From assembly GCA_002068375.1 (NCBI GenBank), contig MVZL01000079.1, positions 1 through 6,067 on the forward strand: a stretch of 6,067 bases of DNA, in the 5' to 3' direction. The position numbers and the translations under genes are program-made. The stretch is from Tenericutes bacterium ADurb.BinA155. GTDB taxonomy: Bacteria > Bacillota_I > Bacilli_A > RFN20 > CAG-826. Positions 1 through 4,504 of the stretch are shown here, in pieces. Within the stretch, counting starts at the first letter, position 1, and every line of letters begins with the position of its first letter. Under the pieces are notes generated by a model that ran no database searches, was not told the DNA's origin, and saw only the letters and a list, made by a program, of their open reading frames with translations.

Positions 1-643
1 CCCCCGCCAAAATCCCTAAGCCGACCATGATCCAGAAGAAGATCATGTAGTGATCCATATCAACCAGCATGTCGCTGAGATACCCCGAGACGAACATCGG
101 AACGCCCGTCGAAATGATTGAGAAGATGATTTTCCAAATGAAGATCGGCGAACGGGCCTTATTGGTGACCGCCATTTCGTAGGGCATCACGTAGATGGCC
201 GATGCAATCGCGGTGTAGAGCATATCGAAGAAGAAGAGGCAAATTCCCATTTGGAATCCTAAGAAGAGTTGGTTTTGCCGCATCGAGGGGAAGGCCACCC
301 AGGTGAGGATGAAGAGAACGGTATAAATCGGGGCGCCAAAGCGAATCCAGGGGATCCGGCGGCCCAGTTTATGGTGGCCATGGTCCGCGATGAATCCATA
401 GAGGGGGTCATTGACCGCGTTCCAAATCCCAAAGAGGATCCAGATGATGGAAGCGATCCCCCAATTGAGGCCTAAGAAATAGACGAAGAAGTAGGTGAGG
501 ACCCCTCCTTCAGCAAAGCCGCACAGGAGTCCGCACATCGAGTCGGCTCCCGCGAGCCACATCGCGGAATGGAGCGGCACCTTCTTCTCGTGCTGAACGC
601 TCGGGGCAGCTTCCGCCGCCTTGACTTTTGTTTCTTTTGCCAT
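1..643 (-). CDS. GPH/MelB-type sugar:cation symporter (MFS_2), 3' end cut by window edge
   Basis: I translated this by hand from the ATG at 643-641; the frame stays open to the left edge for about 214 codons. A hydrophilic N-terminus of about 25 residues is followed by hydrophobic segments consistent with roughly the first six transmembrane helices of a 12-helix transporter. The family signature is clear at about residues 74-100: WNAVNDPLYGFIADH, then KLGRRIPWI, the helix II plus cytoplasmic loop motif of glycoside-pentoside-hexuronide:cation symporters. In MelB this helix carries two cation-site Asp residues four apart; here the first appears to be Asn and the second (in NDP) is kept, which is common in the wider family. 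An AGGGAGG ribosome binding site lies 7 nt upstream. The tetR gene lies 51 bp upstream on the same strand, so the two probably form one operon. Substrate is inferred, not seen: the nearby galactanase and shared operator motif suggest galacto-oligosaccharides or another beta-galactoside. The C-terminal half is outside the window. Confidence 0.93.
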   Translation of the reverse strand, partial: MAKETKVKAAEAAPSVQHEKKVPLHSAMWLAGADSMCGLLCGFAEGGVLTYFFVYFLGLNWGIASIIWILFGIWNAVNDPLYGFIADHGHHKLGRRIPWIRFGAPIYTVLFILTWVAFPSMRQNQLFLGFQMGICLFFFDMLYTAIASAIYVMPYEMAVTNKARSPIFIWKIIFSIISTGVPMFVSGYLSDMLVDMDHYMIFFWIMVGLGILAG

Positions 644-650
644 CGTGATT

Positions 651-657
651 CCTCCCT
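651..657 (-). promoter_or_regulatory. Ribosome binding site of the symporter gene
   Basis: AGGGAGG on the minus strand, 7 nt before the ATG at 643. It is the strongest Shine-Dalgarno site in the window and fixes the start of the symporter. Confidence 0.85.
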
Positions 658-671
658 TTTTGTGAATCAAA

Positions 672-686
672 CCCTGAAAAGCAGGG
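672..686 (-). other. Small intercistronic hairpin between tetR and the symporter gene
   Basis: CCCTG / CAGGG can form a 5-bp stem with a 5-nt loop (CTTTT on the minus strand). It is followed by TTTGATT rather than a real U-run, so it is more likely a minor RNA stability or attenuation element than a full terminator. It sits in the 51-bp gap between the tetR stop and the symporter start. Confidence 0.35.
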
Positions 687-694
687 GAATAGCC

Positions 695-1267
695 TTAATG
701 AGCAAGCGCCCCGTCTAACGTAATCTTCGCGATCATCACGACCGCTTCGGTGTACGTCATGTGATTCCGGGCCAAGAAGTCATTCTGATAAAAGCTCTCA
801 TACGCCCGCGAAAGAATGTTGATGAGGAAGGGGGCCGAAGTCTCGGGCTTCAAAGTCCCGTCCTTCTTTGCGACTTCGACGAGGTCGGCGAAATATTGCC
901 ATTGGGTCTCGTAACCTTTGAGGAGGTCGGCATAGACCTGGGGATCGGTGTCTTTGAGGAGGTTCATCTTCGCGACATCCATCTGCTGCTCAGTGGTGGT
1001 CTTAATCGTGAGGATTTGGAAAAGCTTCGCCTTGGTATCGAGGGAGGGATCGTTAAAAATGCGACGCTGCTCCGAAAGAATTTGGCGCATGGCATCGTGG
1101 AGGATCGTTTCGTAGATTTCGGTTTTGCTGGTGAAGAAGCGGTAGATGGTTTTCTTCGAAATATGAATCGAGGTCGCAACCTCTTCGAGCGTGACTTTCG
1201 GACCGTGGAGATTGAACTGCGCGATGAAAGCGGTTTGGATTTGTTCTTTGAGTTTAGCGTCTACCAT
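695..1267 (-). CDS. TetR/AcrR-family transcriptional regulator
   Basis: 190 residues, typical TetR length. The N-terminal DNA-binding domain is recognisable at about residues 8-56: an amphipathic first helix, then VTLEEVATSIHISKKTIYRFF, the helix-turn-helix with the usual T-I-Y-x-F-F recognition-helix end, followed by SKTEIYETIL. The remainder is the helical ligand-binding and dimerisation domain; ligand cannot be read from sequence. A stop (TAG) lies six codons upstream in frame with no other start codon between, so ATG at 1267 is the only reasonable start, although no good Shine-Dalgarno sequence precedes it. It lies upstream of the symporter in the same direction and probably represses the shared promoter. 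An inverted repeat (1270-1297) covers the transcription start region, as expected for autoregulation. It is divergent from the HTH-TrpB gene, which it may also control. Confidence 0.94.
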   Translation of the reverse strand: MVDAKLKEQIQTAFIAQFNLHGPKVTLEEVATSIHISKKTIYRFFTSKTEIYETILHDAMRQILSEQRRIFNDPSLDTKAKLFQILTIKTTTEQQMDVAKMNLLKDTDPQVYADLLKGYETQWQYFADLVEVAKKDGTLKPETSAPFLINILSRAYESFYQNDFLARNHMTYTEAVVMIAKITLDGALAH

Positions 1268-1269
1268 TT

Positions 1270-1297
1270 GGAAACCCGATTTCTAAAACTGGTTTCC
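1270..1297. promoter_or_regulatory. Candidate TetR operator over the tetR transcription start
   Basis: Perfect 7-bp inverted repeat GGAAACC (1270-1276) and GGTTTCC (1291-1297) with a 14-bp spacer, so the half-sites are two helical turns apart. It lies between the tetR -10 element and the start codon, the classic position for a self-repressor. The assignment to this TetR protein is inferred from position. Confidence 0.5.
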
Positions 1298-1325
1298 ATT
1301 GTAAGCGCTCCCATGACAAGTGCAA
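1298..1325 (-). promoter_or_regulatory. Promoter of the tetR-symporter operon
   Basis: On the minus strand TTGCAC (1325-1320) is followed by a 16-bp spacer and TACAAT (1303-1298), a good sigma-70-type match. Predicted transcription would start near 1291, giving a leader of only about 25 nt before the tetR ATG. Confidence 0.6.
1299..1313. promoter_or_regulatory. LacI/CcpA-type (cre-like) operator in the tetR promoter spacer
   Basis: TTGTAAGCGCTCCCA matches the CcpA cre consensus WTGNAARCGNWWWCA at 13 of 15 positions and has an AGCGCT core with flanking TG...CA symmetry. It overlaps the -10 element and the adjoining spacer of the tetR-symporter promoter. A related site lies in the galactanase promoter (4456-4470). 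The binder could be CcpA or a dedicated LacI-family regulator not in this window. Confidence 0.45.
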
Positions 1326-1346
1326 GAAAATTCGGATATTTTCTTG
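1323..1346. promoter_or_regulatory. Perfect inverted repeat in the divergent promoter region
   Basis: CAAGAAAA (1323-1330) and TTTTCTTG (1339-1346) form a perfect 8-bp inverted repeat with an 8-bp spacer. It overlaps the -35 element of the tetR promoter and the candidate -35 of the trpB promoter, so one bound protein could control both directions. A second, overlapping dyad pairs TTCGG-a-TAT (from 1331) with ATACCGAA (to 1359). Candidate binders are the TetR protein or the HTH domain of the TrpB fusion. Confidence 0.4.
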
Positions 1347-1372
1347 TAAAGATACCGAATACGGAATAAAGT
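1344..1372 (+). promoter_or_regulatory. Candidate promoter of the HTH-trpB / aldehyde dehydrogenase unit
   Basis: TTGTAA (1344-1349), 17-bp spacer, TAAAGT (1367-1372): four of six matches in each box. An alternative is ATGACA (1313-1318) with TATTTT (1337-1342) at 18-bp spacing. The first choice gives a leader of about 20 nt, similar to the other two promoters in the window. Confidence 0.35.
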
Positions 1373-1381
1373 TGACCTATT

Positions 1382-1387
1382 GGAAGG
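1382..1387 (+). promoter_or_regulatory. Ribosome binding site that sets the HTH-TrpB start
   Basis: GGAAGG lies about 10 nt before the ATG at 1398. It supports that ATG over the in-frame TTG at 1380, which would overlap the site itself. Confidence 0.6.
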
Positions 1388-1397
1388 AAAATGCGGT

Positions 1398-2816
1398 ATG
1401 AAATATTTAAGTGTTAAAGAGACGGCGGCCTTGTGGATGGTGAATGAGCGGAGGGTTCGGGTCTTGCTCGATGAAGGGCGAATTCCCGGCGCGATGAAGG
1501 TCGGGAAGAGCTGGATGATCCCTAACGATGCCGAAAAACCTCTTGACGCTCGGATCGCTCCGACCGGGGAAAATAAGCCCGAAGTAAAGAGCCATTACGA
1601 TATCGACTTCAAGACCTACGAGAAACATTATCCCGATGACCAAGGGAACTTCGGTCATTTCGGCGGTTCCTATATCCCCCCGGAATTAAAGAAAGCATTC
1701 CAGGAAGTTTACGATGGCTATCTCACGATCGCGAAGTCGACCAAGTTCATTGACGAACTCCGAGAAATCCGCCGCGATTTCCAAGGCCGTCCGACCCCGG
1801 TCTACCATTGCGAGCGGCTGTCGAATTACCTCGGCAAAGTCCAAATCTATCTGAAGCGGGAAGACTTAAACCACACCGGGGCCCACAAAATCAATCACAC
1901 CATGGGTGAAGCCTTGCTCGCCAAATACCTCGGCAAGAAAAAGCTGATCGCGGAGACCGGGGCGGGCCAACATGGCGTCGCCGTCGCGACCGCGGCCGCC
2001 TATTTTGGCCTCGAATGCGAAATCCATATGGGCGCGGTCGATATCGTGAAGCAACGTCCTAACGTCCTCAAGATGAAAGTCCTCGGGGCCAAAGTGGTGG
2101 AAGTAAAGACCGGAGCCGCCACCCTCAAAGAAGCAGTCGATTCCGCTTTCGCCGCCTATCAAAAAGAATATAAGACCGCGTTCTATTGCATGGGCTCGGT
2201 CGTCGGGCCCCATCCCTTCCCTCTGATCGTTCGCGATTTCCAGGAAGTCGTGGGCAAAGAAGCCCGCGAGCAGTTCCTCGCCATGACGGGCGAACTCCCC
2301 GATGTCGTCTGCGCTTGCGTCGGCGGAGGCTCCAATTCGATCGGAATGTTCGAAGCTTTCTTAGCGGATCCGGTCGAGATCGTTGGGGTCGAGCCCTTAG
2401 GCAAAGGCAAAGAGATCGGTCAAAACGCCGCCTCGATCACCTATGGCTCCGAAGGGATCATGCACGGCTTCGATTCGATGATGTTAAAGGATAAGGACGG
2501 GAATCCCGCCCCGGTCTATTCGGTGGCTTCGGGCCTTGATTATCCTTCGGTCGGCCCCGAACACGCCTTCCTCCACGAAATCGGCCGGGTGAAGTACGAC
2601 ACGGTTTCCGACAAAGAAGCCCTCGATGCGTTCTTCTTGCTCTCTCGGCTTGAAGGCATCATCCCGGCGATCGAATCCGCCCACGCCCTCGCTTATGCGA
2701 TTCGGCGAGCGAAAACCATGCACCATGGCTCGATTTTGGTGAACCTCTCGGGTCGAGGGGATAAGGACCTGGATTACATTCTTGAGCACTATGGCAAACA
2801 ATACGGAATCGAGTGA
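1398..2816 (+). CDS. trpB: Tryptophan synthase beta chain with N-terminal helix-turn-helix fusion
   Basis: 472 residues from the ATG at 1398; an in-frame TTG at 1380 would add six. Residues about 67-472 are a full TrpB, the PLP enzyme that joins indole and serine to make tryptophan. Landmarks are all present: [10 protein letters not shown] (88-97), GRPTP (130-134), [12 protein letters not shown] with the PLP lysine K164, [10 protein letters not shown] with catalytic E186 at the same 22-residue distance as K87-E109 of Salmonella TrpB, phosphate-binding GGGSN (309-313), [23 protein letters not shown] and SGRGDKD (S451 near the PLP ring nitrogen). The first 50 residues are extra: [20 protein letters not shown] then [18 protein letters not shown], a HTH_17/excisionase-MerR-like domain, joined by a charged linker (about 45-66). 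TrpB alone is normally near 400 residues. No trpA or other trp gene is in the window. Tandem TGA TGA ends it, and the dehydrogenase follows after 73 bp. The enzymatic call is sure; DNA binding by the fused domain is inferred. Confidence 0.95.
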   Translation: MKYLSVKETAALWMVNERRVRVLLDEGRIPGAMKVGKSWMIPNDAEKPLDARIAPTGENKPEVKSHYDIDFKTYEKHYPDDQGNFGHFGGSYIPPELKKAFQEVYDGYLTIAKSTKFIDELREIRRDFQGRPTPVYHCERLSNYLGKVQIYLKREDLNHTGAHKINHTMGEALLAKYLGKKKLIAETGAGQHGVAVATAAAYFGLECEIHMGAVDIVKQRPNVLKMKVLGAKVVEVKTGAATLKEAVDSAFAAYQKEYKTAFYCMGSVVGPHPFPLIVRDFQEVVGKEAREQFLAMTGELPDVVCACVGGGSNSIGMFEAFLADPVEIVGVEPLGKGKEIGQNAASITYGSEGIMHGFDSMMLKDKDGNPAPVYSVASGLDYPSVGPEHAFLHEIGRVKYDTVSDKEALDAFFLLSRLEGIIPAIESAHALAYAIRRAKTMHHGSILVNLSGRGDKDLDYILEHYGKQYGIE

Positions 2817-2878
2817 TGACGAACTCGGATCCCTTGCTTATTGATTCCTTTTTGCTTTGGCGGGTTTAGGATTAAGAA

Positions 2879-2883
2879 GAGGA
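2879..2883 (+). promoter_or_regulatory. Ribosome binding site that sets the aldehyde dehydrogenase start
   Basis: GAGGA within a purine-rich run lies 6 nt before the ATG at 2890. This favours that ATG over the in-frame TTG at 2857, which has no such site. Confidence 0.7.
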
Positions 2884-2889
2884 AAAATT

Positions 2890-4254
2890 ATGATCCAGGA
2901 AATGGTCGAGAAGCAGCGCGCTTATTTTAATTCCGGAGCGACGAGGCCTTTAGCCGCTCGGAAGCAAGCCCTCCAAAAAATCTATGGGCTCCTTCAAAAA
3001 TACCAGCCGCAGTTCGTCGCCGCCTTTAAGGCCGACTACAACAAATGCGAGTTCGATGTCTTAGCGACCGAATATTACCTCGTCCTTGAGGAATGCCAGT
3101 GGCAACTTAAGCACCTCAAGAAGATGACGAAGACCCGAAAGGTCAAAACCTCGATCTTCAATTTCCCCTCGAAAGGTTATTTGATGCAGGAGCCCTATGG
3201 GGTTTGCCTCATTATCGCCCCATGGAATTATCCGTTCCAACTTGCCCTTGAACCTTTAATGGGTTGCCTTGCCGCCGGGAACACCGCGCTGATTAAGCCC
3301 GCTTCCGCGACCGCGAATGTCGCGAAAACCATCAAAGCCCTCTTCGATGAATTCGGGAACCCGGGTTTGGTGGATGTGGTCTTAGGATCCCACCAAGAAA
3401 ACGCTGATCTTCTCGACCAGAAATACGATTACATCTTCTTTACCGGCGGAGCCTCGACCGGCAAAGAGATCTTGGCCAAAGCCGCGGTCCATCTGACGCC
3501 TTGCTCCCTCGAGCTCGGAGGCAAATCGCCCTGTATCATCGATGAAGATGCCGATATCGACCTCGCGGCGAAGCGCTGCGTTTGGGGCAAATACATCAAT
3601 GGGGGCCAGACCTGCGTCGCCCCGGACTATTTCTACGTCCATGAAAAAGTCCATGACGCCTTCTTGACCGCGGTCAAAAAGTATATTCAGGTTTATTTCT
3701 ACTCCGACGGCAAGCTCACCGAGAACTTCCCCTATATCATCAATGAGAAGCAGCTCGCTAAAGTCACGGGCTTCCTTGATCAAAGCAAAGTGGTGGTGGG
3801 TGGCAAAGCGACGGGCCGTCTCCTTGAGCCGACCGTAATGGACCACGTCACTTGGGACGATAAGATCATGTCGGATGAGATCTTCGGGCCGATCATGCCG
3901 ATCCTCACCTTCTCGAATCTCCATGATTTATTGGCTCTTATTAACGTGAAAGAAAAGCCCTTAGCCTTCTACTATTTCTCGAAGAATCAGAAAAAGGCGA
4001 AGGCCGTGATGCTGCAATCGCCCTTTGGCGGAGGCTGCATCAACGACACGATCATGCACCTCACGAACGATAACCTTCCTTTCGGCGGGGTCGGTCGGAG
4101 CGGGATGGGGGCTTACCATGGCGCGGCCTCCTTCAAAACCTTCAGCCATCAAAAGAGCGTTTTGGCCAAAGGCAAACTCGAGATCAATCTGAAGTATCCT
4201 CCTTATAACGAAAAAAAGATGAAGCTCTTCAAACGCTTCACCCATTTGAAATAA
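2890..4254 (+). CDS. NAD(P)-dependent aldehyde dehydrogenase, ALDH3-like
   Basis: 454 residues, the short form typical of class 3 aldehyde dehydrogenases, which oxidise aldehydes to carboxylic acids in the cytosol. Motifs in order: APWNYPFQLAL (oxyanion Asn N113), IKPAS (cofactor-site K136), FTGGASTGKEI (Rossmann-fold glycine motif), LELGGKSP with general-base E208, NGGQTCVAPDY with nucleophile C242, and EIFGPIMP with cofactor-ribose E330. All catalytic residues are kept, so it should be active. The C-terminus (NLKYPPYNEKKMKLFKRF) matches the ALDH3 type and lacks the hydrophobic membrane tail of some eukaryotic relatives. It follows HTH-trpB by 73 bp in the same direction with no clear terminator between, so co-transcription is likely, although a weak internal promoter near 2841-2870 cannot be excluded. 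The substrate cannot be predicted from sequence; medium-chain or aromatic aldehydes are usual for the class. Confidence 0.95.
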   Translation: MIQEMVEKQRAYFNSGATRPLAARKQALQKIYGLLQKYQPQFVAAFKADYNKCEFDVLATEYYLVLEECQWQLKHLKKMTKTRKVKTSIFNFPSKGYLMQEPYGVCLIIAPWNYPFQLALEPLMGCLAAGNTALIKPASATANVAKTIKALFDEFGNPGLVDVVLGSHQENADLLDQKYDYIFFTGGASTGKEILAKAAVHLTPCSLELGGKSPCIIDEDADIDLAAKRCVWGKYINGGQTCVAPDYFYVHEKVHDAFLTAVKKYIQVYFYSDGKLTENFPYIINEKQLAKVTGFLDQSKVVVGGKATGRLLEPTVMDHVTWDDKIMSDEIFGPIMPILTFSNLHDLLALINVKEKPLAFYYFSKNQKKAKAVMLQSPFGGGCINDTIMHLTNDNLPFGGVGRSGMGAYHGAASFKTFSHQKSVLAKGKLEINLKYPPYNEKKMKLFKRFTHLK

Positions 4255-4276
4255 TACGATTCGCTCCGAAACAGAT

Positions 4277-4295
4277 ACGAAAATCTTCGTTTTTT
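4277..4295 (+). terminator. Weak hairpin plus T-run after the aldehyde dehydrogenase
   Basis: ACGAA (4277-4281), 4-nt loop, TTCGT (4286-4290), followed directly by five T. The stem is short and AT-rich, so termination would be partial. It lies 22 bp after the dehydrogenase stop. Confidence 0.4.
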
Positions 4296-4363
4296 GATGG
4301 CCTTTTGGTTTTGTAGATCGGATTGAAACTGAGAAAAGTGCATAGGGCTTTCCTTCTTCGGAC

Positions 4364-4390
4364 GGCCCGATTGGGCCTCTTTCCTTTTTT
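4364..4390 (+). terminator. GC-rich hairpin terminator upstream of the galactanase gene
   Basis: GGCCC (4364-4368), loop GATT, GGGCC (4373-4377), then a pyrimidine tract ending in six T (4378-4390). It is stronger than the hairpin at 4277, though the T tract is interrupted by C. It probably ends the HTH-trpB / dehydrogenase transcript and insulates the galactanase promoter. Confidence 0.55.
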
Positions 4391-4391
4391 C

Positions 4392-4408
4392 GCTCAATAA
4401 AATCGAGC
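4392..4408. promoter_or_regulatory. Imperfect 17-bp palindrome upstream of the galactanase promoter
   Basis: GCTC and GAGC ends with an AT-rich centre (GCTCAATAAAATCGAGC); 12 of the 16 non-central positions are symmetric. It lies about 45 bp upstream of the predicted -35 box. It may be an activator site, or simply chance in AT-rich DNA. Confidence 0.25.
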
Positions 4409-4419
4409 AAATTCGTATA

Positions 4420-4449
4420 GGGTTCCTTATGCAAAAATGAGGGGAACCT
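4420..4449. promoter_or_regulatory. Long dyad just upstream of the galactanase -35 box
   Basis: GGGTTCCTTAT (4420-4430) can pair with ATGAGG (4437-4442) and AACCT (4445-4449), leaving a 6-nt loop and a 2-nt bulge; two of the pairs are G-T. It ends 3 bp before the -35 box and is not followed by a T-run. That fits an activator or repressor site better than a terminator. Confidence 0.35.
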
Positions 4450-4452
4450 CCT

Positions 4453-4481
4453 TTGAAGAAAGCGCTTTCAGCACGGATAAT
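4453..4481 (+). promoter_or_regulatory. Promoter of the galactanase gene
   Basis: TTGAAG (4453-4458), exactly 17 bp, GATAAT (4476-4481): a strong -10 box and a fair -35 box at ideal spacing. Transcription would start near 4488, just before the ribosome binding site, giving a leader under 20 nt. Confidence 0.65.
4456..4470. promoter_or_regulatory. LacI/CcpA-type (cre-like) operator inside the galactanase promoter
   Basis: The perfect 12-bp palindrome GAAAGCGCTTTC (4458-4469) fills most of the spacer between the -35 and -10 boxes. AAGAAAGCGCTTTCA fits the cre consensus WTGNAARCGNWWWCA at 14 of 15 positions. A protein bound here would block RNA polymerase directly. The core matches the site in the tetR-symporter promoter (1299-1313). 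Confidence 0.6.
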
Positions 4482-4490
4482 AACCTAAAA

Positions 4491-4496
4491 AGAAGG
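4491..4496 (+). promoter_or_regulatory. Ribosome binding site of the galactanase gene
   Basis: AGAAGG lies 8 nt before the ATG at 4505 and supports that start over the later in-frame ATG at codon 8. Confidence 0.7.
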
Positions 4497-4504
4497 CCGA
4501 AAGT

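Noticed and set aside
269..475. Short plus-strand frame opposite the symporter gene
   Set aside because: Antisense to clear symporter coding sequence; no domain seen.
761..1369. 202-codon open frame on the plus strand opposite tetR
   Set aside because: It is the antisense of a clear TetR gene, shows no recognisable domain and would run through the divergent promoter region.
1380..1397. TTG at 1380 as the start of HTH-TrpB
   Set aside because: The ATG at 1398 is preceded by GGAAGG at suitable distance, while the TTG overlaps that site and has none of its own.
1268..1397. A T-box, TRAP site or trp attenuator before trpB
   Set aside because: The predicted leader is only about 20 nt and the whole gap is 130 bp; there is no leader peptide with Trp codons and no stem-loop series.
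2814..2819. Reading TGA as tryptophan (mycoplasma code)
   Set aside because: Tandem TGA TGA ends a complete TrpB right after its expected C-terminus, no internal in-frame TGA is used, and Trp is written TGG throughout.
2857..2889. TTG at 2857 as the start of the aldehyde dehydrogenase
   Set aside because: The ATG at 2890 has GAGGA 6 nt upstream and gives the usual ALDH3 length; the extra 11 residues match nothing.
3382..3924. 180-codon open frame on the minus strand opposite the aldehyde dehydrogenase
   Set aside because: It mirrors a gene with complete catalytic motifs; its composition (many Asp, Glu, Arg, Gly, Ile) is what the complement of the dominant codons gives, and it has no recognisable motif.
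3961..4434. 157-codon minus-strand frame across the dehydrogenase end and the following gap
   Set aside because: Most of it is antisense to the dehydrogenase; the part in the gap covers both candidate terminators and has no recognisable domain.
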